Of a stretch of 15,661 nucleotides of DNA, positions 7,849-14,550 are shown piece after piece. The stretch covers positions 1-15,661 of the forward strand of contig JANXOO010001181.1 in NCBI GenBank assembly GCA_025353525.1, read 5' to 3'. Numbering within the stretch: position 1 is the first letter of the stretch; each line of letters begins with the position of its first letter. The notes under the pieces are model-generated. The model was not told where the DNA came from. It ran no database searches and saw only the letters and a program-made list of their open reading frames with translations. Origin of the DNA: Schlesneria sp. GTDB taxonomy: Bacteria; Planctomycetota; Planctomycetia; Planctomycetales; Planctomycetaceae. Both the position numbers and the translations under genes were made by a program.

Positions 7849-9133
7849 CTCTGAATATCGTCCGGAGACAACTTCCCGACTGCGTTTGCTCGCTCTCCAT
7901 TGCCACAAGTACAGCCCGCTCGTCGGCCTCGAAGAGGTCCCCGCTCCCGAATCACTGTGGCTCGACATTTCCGGAAGTGAAGCTCTGTTCGGTGGCGAGC
8001 GGGGATTGTCCGACCGACTTCGGGCCGATCTGTCCGAACAACGCGTGCAGACGCGGATCGCCACGGCCGACTCGTGGGGCACCGCGTGGGCCGTCAGCCA
8101 CTACGGCGAGGCTGACATTTCGTCCGTTCCACCCGGTCAGTCGGCAAGCTGGCTCGTCCCGCTGCCTGTCGCGGCATTGCGGATTTCCGACACGGCGCGG
8201 CGTTCGTTGCAGTTGCTGGATGTGGTCACCATTGGCCAACTGATGCGACTGCCCCGTTCGAGCCTGCCGTCCCGGTTTGGCAAAGAACTCGTCCGTCAAC
8301 TTGATCGCGCACTGGGACTCGCCCCCGAATTGCTGACGGCAGAACGACCGATCGAACCGCTGTTCGTCGAGTGGCTGTTTGAAGAACCCGTCTCTGATCG
8401 CCAGACACTTGATCGCGTCTGTGAAGTATTGCTGGAACAATTGTTGGTCGCGCTGGACGAGCGCCGCGCCGGGTTACGGGAACTCGCCTGCCACTGGCTT
8501 GGTACGGCAACCGAACCGACATCGCTGCGGCTGCTGCGTCCCACAACGGAAAGGCGGCACCTGTCCGGTTTGCTCAGGCTGCAAAACGAACGGCGACTTT
8601 TTACATCGGGCGTTCACGGCGTGCGGATGGAAGTCGTCGAGATGGGTCTGGCGTCTGTGCGACAGGCGACGCTGTTTGACGACGACATGCACGACAAACA
8701 TACACAAGCCTCGGCCGAGCTGATTGATCGGCTCAGCATTCGACTCGGTTGGCACGCGGTGCTGCGTCCTCGGCTGATGCCCGACCCGCAACCGGAATTC
8801 GCCTGCGAATCGGTTCCCTGGCTCGATGCACAAACGTCAGCAAAATCCGACCCGATCACCGATGCCTCAAGACGGCGCTGTCGTCCGTTGCGGCTGTTGC
8901 ATTCTCCGCAACCGCTTGCCGTTCGCGAGGATTCGGACACCGGGCTGCCGTGTCGTGTGAATCGTTCAGTCGTAGTACGCATCAGCGGCACCGAGCGGAT
9001 TGACGCAGGCTGGTGGCGGGGTGCGGATACGAAACGGGACTACTACCGTCTGGAACTGGAAAGCGGAGCAGCCCTGTGGGCCTTCGTCGACCGGGACACA
9101 GGGCGCTGGTTTCTGCACGGCCTCTTCGTATAG
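7775..9133 (+). CDS. imuB: ImuB: inactive Y-family polymerase-like mutasome protein, with an N-terminal internal deletion
   Basis: ImuB resembles Y-family DNA polymerases without active-site acidic residues and serves as the clamp-binding hub of the ImuA-ImuB-DnaE2 mutasome. The start chosen here (ATG 7775; 7787 is also possible) gives 452 residues beginning MPRVMCVWCPHWP. It then jumps to 'LHCHKYSPLVGLEE' (41-54) and 'SLWLDISGSEALFGGE' (60-75). The usual ~75-residue interval containing the 'GLRPGM..A.AL.P' segment is only about 26 residues here. A helix-hairpin-helix-like region spans 149-184. QATLF at 297-301 fits a beta-clamp motif. The C-terminus carries the full ImuB tail 'GWWRG...RDYYRLELESG...GRWFLHGLF'. 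It overlaps the end of imuA by 74 bases. No dnaE2 follows; the next gene converges from the other strand. Confidence 0.88.
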   Translation: MPRVMCVWCPHWPEQSPQPGPPERSSEYRPETTSRLRLLALHCHKYSPLVGLEEVPAPESLWLDISGSEALFGGERGLSDRLRADLSEQRVQTRIATADSWGTAWAVSHYGEADISSVPPGQSASWLVPLPVAALRISDTARRSLQLLDVVTIGQLMRLPRSSLPSRFGKELVRQLDRALGLAPELLTAERPIEPLFVEWLFEEPVSDRQTLDRVCEVLLEQLLVALDERRAGLRELACHWLGTATEPTSLRLLRPTTERRHLSGLLRLQNERRLFTSGVHGVRMEVVEMGLASVRQATLFDDDMHDKHTQASAELIDRLSIRLGWHAVLRPRLMPDPQPEFACESVPWLDAQTSAKSDPITDASRRRCRPLRLLHSPQPLAVREDSDTGLPCRVNRSVVVRISGTERIDAGWWRGADTKRDYYRLELESGAALWAFVDRDTGRWFLHGLFV

Positions 9134-9152
9134 CAATTCATACACCACGAGC

Positions 9153-9171
9153 CACCTGGGAAAACCAGGTG
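9153..9171. terminator. Hairpin between convergent imuB and glgC
   Basis: CACCTGG (9153-9159) and CCAGGTG (9165-9171) form a perfect seven-base stem around a GAAAA loop, 19 bases after the imuB stop and 59 bases after the glgC stop on the other strand. It has no T run on either side, so it may stop or stabilise both transcripts rather than act as a canonical intrinsic terminator. Confidence 0.4.
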
Positions 9172-9230
9172 CCGAGGGCGAACCAGGCGATACACATGAG
9201 CCGAACGACCCACGTGAATTTGCTCGCCAA

Positions 9231-10448
9231 TCAATCGGCTTTGCCAATCACAACGATCCCGGACTCGGTGACCGTGTAACCGGCCGCTCGATCCGCTCCG
9301 AGGTCGAAGCCGACTTGTGTCCCTTCCGGCAGTCGTACGCGTTTGTCGATAATCGCCCGGCGAATTTTGCAATTGCGACCGATTTCGACGCCATCGAACA
9401 AGATCGATTCCTCGACCGTGGCCCAACTGTTGACCCGAACATTGCATCCAAGGACCGAGCGGCGCACAGTCCCACCGGAAATGATCGACCCGGAACAGAC
9501 GAGGCTGTCCAGAGCGTGACCGGTGCGAGGGTTGGTTCCTGCCGTTTGAGCGAACACGAATTTCGGTGGCGGCACTTGCGGGACATAGGTTCGCAACGGC
9601 CACGACTGGTCATACAAATTGAGTTCTGGTTCGACGGCAACCAGATCCATGTTGGCTTCGTAGAACGCATCGAGGGTCCCGACATCCCGCCAATAAAGGC
9701 TGCGACCGGTATTTTTATCGCGAAACGGGTAGGCCCTTACCAATTGGGAGCTGATAATCGACGGAATGATATTCTTGCCGAAATCATGCGAACTCCGTCC
9801 GTCGGTCGCATCCCGGCAAAGCTGATCGAACAAAAAGTTGGTATTAAAGACGTAGATCCCCATCGAGGCGAGGCATCGCGACGGATCGTCGGGCATCGGC
9901 ATGGGTTGAGGCGGCTTTTCCTGAAAATCGATGATCCGTTGCGTTGCATCGACCTGCATCACGCCGAATTCACGACCCTCCTCAAGCGAACAGGGGATAC
10001 AGCCGATTGTCAGCACCGCACCGGAACCGATGTGATCCTGCAGAAGATCCGCATAATCCATCTTGTAAATGTGGTCGCCCGACAGAATCAGAATATAATC
10101 AGACCGGGCTTGTTCGATCGAGTAGATATTCTGGTAAACAGCATCGGCCGTCCCCTGATACCAGTTTTCGTCAATTCGTTGCTGTGGTGGAAGTATGTCG
10201 ACATATTCGTCAAGTTCCCGGCAAAGGAACCGCCAGCCCAGATTCATGTGCCGGTCGAGGCTGGCTGACTTGAACTGGGTCATCACGAGGATTTTTCGCA
10301 ATCCGCTGTTGATACAGTTCGACAACGCAAAATCGATGATGCGGTAGGCACCGCCGAACGGCACCGCCGGTTTAGCGCGATCCCGTGTTAAAGGTTCCAG
10401 ACGAGTTCCCTTGCCTCCGGCAAGGATCAACGCCAGCGCGCGATGCAT
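9231..10448 (-). CDS. glgC: Glucose-1-phosphate adenylyltransferase (ADP-glucose pyrophosphorylase)
   Basis: GlgC makes ADP-glucose from ATP and glucose-1-phosphate, the committed step of bacterial glycogen synthesis. All family signatures are present: 'LILAGGKGTRLEPLTRDRAK' (8-26), 'FGGAYRIIDFALSN' (31-44), 'WYQGTADAVYQN' (96-107), 'SGDHIYKMDY' (123-132), 'FQEKP' (175-179, with the substrate-binding Lys178) and 'RDVGTLDAFYEANMDL' (254-269). The C-terminal third has the hexapeptide-type beta-helix. The ATG at 10448 is chosen, although the frame is open further upstream, because AAAGGAA (plus 10455-10461) lies six bases before it and homologues begin here; this gives 405 residues. Position 34 is Ala where the E. 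coli enzyme has the fructose-bisphosphate-responsive Lys39, so allosteric control may differ. It lies 22 bases after the ceramidase-like gene on the same strand. Confidence 0.96.
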   Translation of the reverse strand: MHRALALILAGGKGTRLEPLTRDRAKPAVPFGGAYRIIDFALSNCINSGLRKILVMTQFKSASLDRHMNLGWRFLCRELDEYVDILPPQQRIDENWYQGTADAVYQNIYSIEQARSDYILILSGDHIYKMDYADLLQDHIGSGAVLTIGCIPCSLEEGREFGVMQVDATQRIIDFQEKPPQPMPMPDDPSRCLASMGIYVFNTNFLFDQLCRDATDGRSSHDFGKNIIPSIISSQLVRAYPFRDKNTGRSLYWRDVGTLDAFYEANMDLVAVEPELNLYDQSWPLRTYVPQVPPPKFVFAQTAGTNPRTGHALDSLVCSGSIISGGTVRRSVLGCNVRVNSWATVEESILFDGVEIGRNCKIRRAIIDKRVRLPEGTQVGFDLGADRAAGYTVTESGIVVIGKAD

Positions 10449-10470
10449 AATCAGTTCCTTTCTGAATCGA

Positions 10471-11949
10471 TCACCTGTTGACTTCCCGCAACAGGCGAAT
10501 AATCGTCGCTTTGATTTTCGGTTCCGCATCAGCGGCCAGATAACTGGATCGGGCTCGCCAGGTTTCGTAGCCGCCTGCCAAATGCTGTTCGGGTGGAGGA
10601 AGGTAGCCGTTATATCCATTGGCCAAACTGATCGTAAACGTCGGCTTGACAGGGCTTTGGAGTTTGATATTCAGGCCGGTTTCGGCAAACGTTTCGCAGG
10701 GGCAGGCGGCGATGGCGATCGATCCGATTCGCATCGCCTGGAGCTTCAGTTTGACCGAAGTGTCGTAAGCGGCCAGCAGAGTCGTTTCGCGAGCATAGAT
10801 GAGCGACAGATCGCCCCCGTCGAGCGGCATTGCATGTCCGTCGAGTTTCTTTACGGCAGTCGAGATCTCGTCTGCGATCGGCTTGCGAACTCCTATAACA
10901 ATCTCTGCTTCGCGAACTCTCAGCGGGACTTCCGTCACGTATTCGATTTTCTCGCATGCCTGGAAGACGCTTTGCGTCAGCAACTCCGCGGCATATTCAA
11001 TTTGCTCGAACGGCTCGCGTTTAGGAGCCACCTTTTGGCGAAAATCGACATTATTGACATCCCCGCTGGCACCATTGGACATGATCCCGACAAATGCCGG
11101 ATGGACATCCGTGGCCTTCATTTGCCTCGCGATTCGCTGAGAGAATTCACCAAAATAGTCCGCAGAAACAACATCACCGGGAACGCCGCCGATGTTTTGC
11201 AGCGAATAATTGGCGAGCAAGGCGATCGGGCGCCCTTCGAGCGACTGAATCGATATAAAGCTCAGATCCCCATCGATCAAGTTGACTGATTTGCTGACTT
11301 TCGGGTTGCTGTGGCCGGGGTTCGTGATCACGCGATCAGACTTGACGCCGAACGGGTTGGATTCAGACTTTTCATCCTCTTTGATCAGCCACCGTCGATT
11401 GAACAGGAGAGACTGCTGGTACACCATTCCCCAGCCGATGCGAGCGGGTTCGAGTTGATTGTTTGCCTGCTCGATTCCTTTGGAAATCTGTTCGACAAGA
11501 AAGTCGGAATACTCTTTGTCCGGCTCGCTCTGGAAAACTGCCGCGACGGTCGGGCATGAATGAGCGTGTGTTGCGGAGATAAGTATCCGGTTGGGAGGAA
11601 TTCCGGTTTTTGCAAACGCCTTTGATTTTGCAAGATCCAGCAATTCCCGGGGTATCATGCAACTGTCACAGACAACGATGGCCAATGACTCTTCCGCAAC
11701 TTTGGCGGACTTGGTGTTCTTCAAAACGATGCATCGCGCATGCAAGGGATCGTGCGCTGCAGTCGCCTGTTGATCGACCATACTGCCGTTGACCGAAATC
11801 GGAAACTTTGTCGGAGTAATATCCTGTGCGTATGCACCCGCCTGGAGCTGCGTCAGACCGTCGGCCGCAATACACAGATTCACTTGCACGATCACTGGAA
11901 GAAATCCGAACAGAATCCGCAGTCCGCTCAAACAATACCGCACTGTCAT
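10471..11949 (-). CDS. Secreted neutral/alkaline ceramidase-like protein, probably not a working ceramidase
   Basis: The 492-residue product starts with a signal peptide (about 1-28, likely cleaved at CIA|AD) and then the ceramidase N-terminal pattern 'AGAYAQDITP' (38-46), 'LISATHAHS' (123-131) and 'MSNGASGDVNN' (290-300). In Pseudomonas ceramidase, the HxH is part of the zinc site and GDVSPN carries the nucleophilic Ser. Here HAH (128-130) is kept, but GDVSPN is GDVNN, and by eye the next zinc His of 'NFAVHPT' aligns with Gln251 in 'NYSLQNIGG'. Hydrolysis of ceramide is therefore unlikely; similar proteins are plentiful and uncharacterised in planctomycetes. The start is fixed by GGAGG (plus 11956-11960) six bases from the ATG. 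It precedes glgC by 22 bases and is probably cotranscribed with it. Confidence 0.8.
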   Translation of the reverse strand: MTVRYCLSGLRILFGFLPVIVQVNLCIAADGLTQLQAGAYAQDITPTKFPISVNGSMVDQQATAAHDPLHARCIVLKNTKSAKVAEESLAIVVCDSCMIPRELLDLAKSKAFAKTGIPPNRILISATHAHSCPTVAAVFQSEPDKEYSDFLVEQISKGIEQANNQLEPARIGWGMVYQQSLLFNRRWLIKEDEKSESNPFGVKSDRVITNPGHSNPKVSKSVNLIDGDLSFISIQSLEGRPIALLANYSLQNIGGVPGDVVSADYFGEFSQRIARQMKATDVHPAFVGIMSNGASGDVNNVDFRQKVAPKREPFEQIEYAAELLTQSVFQACEKIEYVTEVPLRVREAEIVIGVRKPIADEISTAVKKLDGHAMPLDGGDLSLIYARETTLLAAYDTSVKLKLQAMRIGSIAIAACPCETFAETGLNIKLQSPVKPTFTISLANGYNGYLPPPEQHLAGGYETWRARSSYLAADAEPKIKATIIRLLREVNR

Positions 11950-12355
11950 GTATCGCCTCCTCGACCTGGAATGGCTGTTCCAACTCCGGAACCGCCCCAC
12001 CCGCGAGCTACAGCATGTCGGATGTCGGACAACGTGGCAACTGACTCGCAGGCACGAATTATTGAAAACGGTCTTCAAATCGCGGAAATATGAGGTTTGC
12101 GCCGACGTATTTTCGTGTTCAGCGGAAGTTGCGACACCACCCGAGGAGACGCGATAAAATTCACGATGTTCGCAAGAACGGTGTTGATGGCATGACCAAC
12201 GTTGACAGCCGCCCAGTGAATAATCCTGTTGATGATTTTCGTGATCAATGTACCAGTCTCACGCCGGTCGCCGTTACAATCGGAAATGGGACAGTTCATC
12301 CATTCGCCATACAGGACAAACTCGCCCCGGCTTTTGGTGATCTGAGGATTTCGCA
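11950..12355. other. 406-bp divergent spacer between ceramidase-like and copper-monooxygenase fusion genes
   Basis: No convincing gene is present. For the plus strand, a perfect TTGACA lies at 12202-12207, but the best -10-like hexamer, TAATCC (12221-12226), is only 13 bases away; TTGCGA (12129-12134) followed by GATAAA (12153-12158) at 18 bases is an alternative. A short dyad, GTTCC-aactcc-GGAAC (near 11979-11994), falls in the leader of the minus-strand gene. None of these is strong. Confidence 0.35.
11956..11962 (-). promoter_or_regulatory. Strong ribosome-binding site for the ceramidase-like gene
   Basis: The minus strand reads GAGGAGG, then six bases, then ATG at 11949. It decides the start against upstream in-frame codons that extend to 12078 and would place an Arg-rich, non-hydrophobic segment ahead of the signal peptide. 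Confidence 0.8.
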
Positions 12356-14167
12356 ATGAGGTATTTCATACTTTTGATCGTTGCATGCTACGCGGTGTCG
12401 GTCGCGACCGCTGCGGAGATCAGGCCCGCTGTCGGAGAGACGGTCGCGGATTTGCGATTCAAGGACGTTCGAGCGTTGCCACGATCGTTGGCCGATCTGG
12501 GAAAAAAGCAAGCTTTTGTCTTTGCCTTTACGACGACGAATTGTCCGCTGGTGAGACGGTCGATGCCCAAACTGATCGATCTGGATGCCCGATTCGGGCC
12601 TCGGGGAGTGCAATTCGTTTCGGTCAATGTCGGCCCTGACGAGACCATTCGCGATATGGCGTCTCAGGCAATCGAATTCGAGGCATCATTTCCGTTCGTC
12701 AAGGATGCCGACTTTTCTTGCGCGAGATCGCTGGGAGCGACCCGGACTCCCGAAGTCGTCGTGTTGAATTCCGAACGAAAAATCGTCTATCGCGGCAGGA
12801 TCGACGATCAGGTCAGACTGGGAGGCTCGCGACTCGAACCGACTCGCCGGGATCTGGAAGAGGCTCTCAATGATGTGCTGGCAGGTCGTGAGGTCGTAGT
12901 ATCCGAGACGAGTGTCGATGGTTGTCTGCTGACTTTTCCGGGGCGTCCGCCACTCGATCTGCATCCACCGACGTTTAACCGGGACGTTGCACCAATCCTC
13001 AACCGGTGTTGTGCTGAATGCCATCGTGACGACGGCGTGGCTCCGTTCTCGCTTGTTTCGTATCCCAATGCCAGGTCACATGCAGAAATGGTGGCCGAGG
13101 TCGTTGTCGATCAGCGAATGCCACCGTGGTATGCGAGCCCGAAGCACGGAAAATTCCGGAACGACCCTTCACTCACGCCGGTCGAACGCCATGTGTTGCT
13201 CCGGTGGGTGGCATCCGATCGCCTCGAAGGAGACCCCGGGGATGCTCCAAAGCCGCGATCGTTTCTGAAAACTGACTGGAAGATCGGCGAACCCGATCTT
13301 GTGATTTCGATGATCGACGAGCATCAGATTCCGGCGACGGGTTATGTCGATTACAAACGGTTTCTTCTGCCATACGTGTTTATGAACGAGACGTGGCTGG
13401 AAGCGATCGAAATCCGGCCCGATAATCGAAGCGTCGTGCACCACTGCAACATGGCTTATGCGACAACTGATGGGGTTGGCCATAAAACGTTCATTACAGG
13501 ACATGTACCAGGCGGTCAGCCGATGGACCTGAGCCGATTTGACGAGGGTGTTGCATTCAAAATACCTCAATTCGCGGTACTCGGCCTGGAAGTTCACTAT
13601 ACGACGACGGGAAAAGAGGAGCGATGTCGAATCTCGGTCGGGCTGAGGTTTCCACGGAAGACTATTCACAAGCGGCTGCAAAATTTTCTGCTTGATCCGC
13701 ACGGCATCGCGATTGAACCCGGTCACGGTGCCTTTCCGATCCGTTCGAGCGTCATGCTGACACAGGATGTGACTCTGTTGGGGTTGTTCGCTCATATGCA
13801 TTTGCGAGGCAAGGATATGACTTTTTTTGCAGATGTCCCAAACCAGCCACGGCAAACGCTGCTGCAGATTCCCAACTACAATTTCGGATGGCAACTTGCC
13901 TACGAAATAGCTCCGGGTGTGAATCGGTTTCCGGCAGGGACCCGGATTGAAGCTTTGGCTCACTATGACAATTCGAGCTTCAACCCCTATAATCCTGACC
14001 CGGGTCGTGTTGTTCGTTACGGACAGCAAACGTTCGACGAGATGTTTAACGGATACGGCTTCTTTGTCGACAATCACGAAAATCTTGGCCTGACCGTCGA
14101 TTCAAAAACGGGCGTCGTTCGAAGTGGTCGTTTGGGTCAAAATTCAGCCGAACAGGACGTGGAATGA
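12356..14167 (+). CDS. Secreted redoxin / cytochrome c / copper type II monooxygenase-like fusion protein
   Basis: The 603-residue protein joins three modules after a signal peptide (1-20, ATA|AE). First, a redoxin/AhpC-TSA-like domain (about 22-180) with a single 'TTNCPLVRRS' cysteine (Cys63) in place of a CxxC. Second, a small c-type cytochrome-like domain with heme motif CAECH (219-223) and a possible axial Met in 'RMPPW' (254-258). Third, a peptidylglycine-hydroxylase-like copper domain (about 310-575) that retains all expected ligand positions: HH at 362-363, His414 in 'LEVHYTT', HMH at 480-482, and Met563 in 'TFDEMF'. It should therefore bind heme and two coppers outside the cytoplasm and could oxidise a small molecule using electrons relayed by the heme. 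GAGGA (12344-12348) precedes the ATG by seven bases. The substrate is unknown. Confidence 0.85.
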   Translation: MRYFILLIVACYAVSVATAAEIRPAVGETVADLRFKDVRALPRSLADLGKKQAFVFAFTTTNCPLVRRSMPKLIDLDARFGPRGVQFVSVNVGPDETIRDMASQAIEFEASFPFVKDADFSCARSLGATRTPEVVVLNSERKIVYRGRIDDQVRLGGSRLEPTRRDLEEALNDVLAGREVVVSETSVDGCLLTFPGRPPLDLHPPTFNRDVAPILNRCCAECHRDDGVAPFSLVSYPNARSHAEMVAEVVVDQRMPPWYASPKHGKFRNDPSLTPVERHVLLRWVASDRLEGDPGDAPKPRSFLKTDWKIGEPDLVISMIDEHQIPATGYVDYKRFLLPYVFMNETWLEAIEIRPDNRSVVHHCNMAYATTDGVGHKTFITGHVPGGQPMDLSRFDEGVAFKIPQFAVLGLEVHYTTTGKEERCRISVGLRFPRKTIHKRLQNFLLDPHGIAIEPGHGAFPIRSSVMLTQDVTLLGLFAHMHLRGKDMTFFADVPNQPRQTLLQIPNYNFGWQLAYEIAPGVNRFPAGTRIEALAHYDNSSFNPYNPDPGRVVRYGQQTFDEMFNGYGFFVDNHENLGLTVDSKTGVVRSGRLGQNSAEQDVE

Positions 14168-14196
14168 GGCAATGAATTAAGGACTGCGTTCCACGT
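14157..14196 (+). terminator. Inverted repeat spanning the stop of the copper-monooxygenase fusion gene
   Basis: ACGTGGAA (14157-14164) and TTCCACGT (14189-14196) are perfect reverse complements 24 bases apart, straddling the TGA. There is no T tract. A second stem-loop begins ten bases later (14206-14248). Together they may end or protect the mRNA, but neither is a textbook terminator. Confidence 0.3.
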
Positions 14197-14205
14197 GATC
14201 GGCAA

Positions 14206-14248
14206 AGACGCTTTTATTGAAGCCTGACTCAACATCAGGAAAGCGTCT
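14206..14248. promoter_or_regulatory. First AGACGCTTT inverted pair: operator or stem-loop
   Basis: AGACGCTTT (14206-14214) and AAAGCGTCT (14240-14248) are perfect reverse complements. The loop contains CCTGA (14223-14227) and TCAGG (14235-14239), which directly abut the right arm, so an RNA could form a long stem with one eight-base bulge. As RNA it could terminate the upstream gene. As DNA it could be a pair of half sites for the downstream repressor, because the same 9-mer recurs at 14504. Confidence 0.45.
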
Positions 14249-14285
14249 AATCTTGCCTCATAAAGCATCTGATGAACTGAAAAAG

Positions 14286-14317
14286 GAATGCATGCATTCG
14301 CTGCGATCATTATCGCA
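14286..14317. repeat. Perfect 14-bp palindrome followed by a second dyad
   Basis: GAATGCATGCATTC (14286-14299) is its own reverse complement. Two bases on lies TGCGAT-catt-ATCGCA (14302-14317), with perfect six-base arms. Copies of AAAGCATCTGA lie on both sides (14262-14272 and 14317-14327). Adjacent dyads of this kind suit dimeric regulator binding, but which protein would bind is unknown. Confidence 0.5.
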
Positions 14318-14503
14318 AAGCATCTGAGTCGTCCACCAATTCAAAGTGTTCACCTAAAATATTACGAAAAATCAAGGTAATCTCCGGTGAATTCAAATTG
14401 AGACGTTGCTATGAAGAGCCGATGTAAGCGCGTTTCGCTTCGATATCCAGAAGAATCATTTTCGCAAAATCGATCTTGTTCGGTTCGGCACCAGGATTTG
14501 GAA

Positions 14504-14524
14504 AGACGCTTTGATCCAGCGTCT
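14504..14524. promoter_or_regulatory. Candidate operator AGACGCT-N7-AGCGTCT before the LexA-like gene
   Basis: AGACGCT (14504-14510) and AGCGTCT (14518-14524) form a perfect inverted repeat with a seven-base spacer, ending 26 bases before the ATG at 14551. The left half extends to AGACGCTTT, the 9-mer also found at 14206-14214 and, inverted, at 14240-14248. Spacing and position suit autoregulation by a winged-helix dimer such as LexA. A hairpin controlling translation is the alternative. Confidence 0.5.
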
Positions 14525-14550
14525 GACGGTAGAAAGCACTGTTGGTAATT

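Larger units (their letters stand above)
14168..14550. other. 383-bp non-coding region dense in inverted and direct repeats, upstream of the LexA-like gene
   Basis: No protein is supported; a minus-strand open frame here (14362-14769) is a shadow of the LexA-like gene. Structures seen: AGACGCTTT/AAAGCGTCT (14206-14214, 14240-14248) enclosing CCTGA/TCAGG (14223-14227, 14235-14239); direct repeats AAAGCATCTGA (14262-14272, 14317-14327); a 14-bp palindrome (14286-14299); TGCGAT-catt-ATCGCA (14302-14317); TTCACC/GGTGAA (14349-14354, 14386-14391); AAGCG-cgttt-CGCTT (14426-14440); ATTTT-cgc-AAAAT (14458-14470); AGACGCT-N7-AGCGTCT (14504-14524). This is far denser than in the other spacers of the window. 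Confidence 0.6.

Noticed and set aside
9000..10268. Long plus-strand open frame (422 codons) opposite glgC
   Set aside because: It is antisense to unmistakable glgC, shows no family resemblance, and its start lies inside imuB; it is open only because of codon bias on the other strand.
10449..10619. N-terminal extension of glgC to 10619
   Set aside because: It overlaps the 3' end of the ceramidase-like gene, and the ATG at 10448 has a strong ribosome-binding site and matches the family start.
13169..14077. Minus-strand open frame of 302 codons within the copper-monooxygenase fusion gene
   Set aside because: Shadow of a gene with a complete set of recognisable domains.
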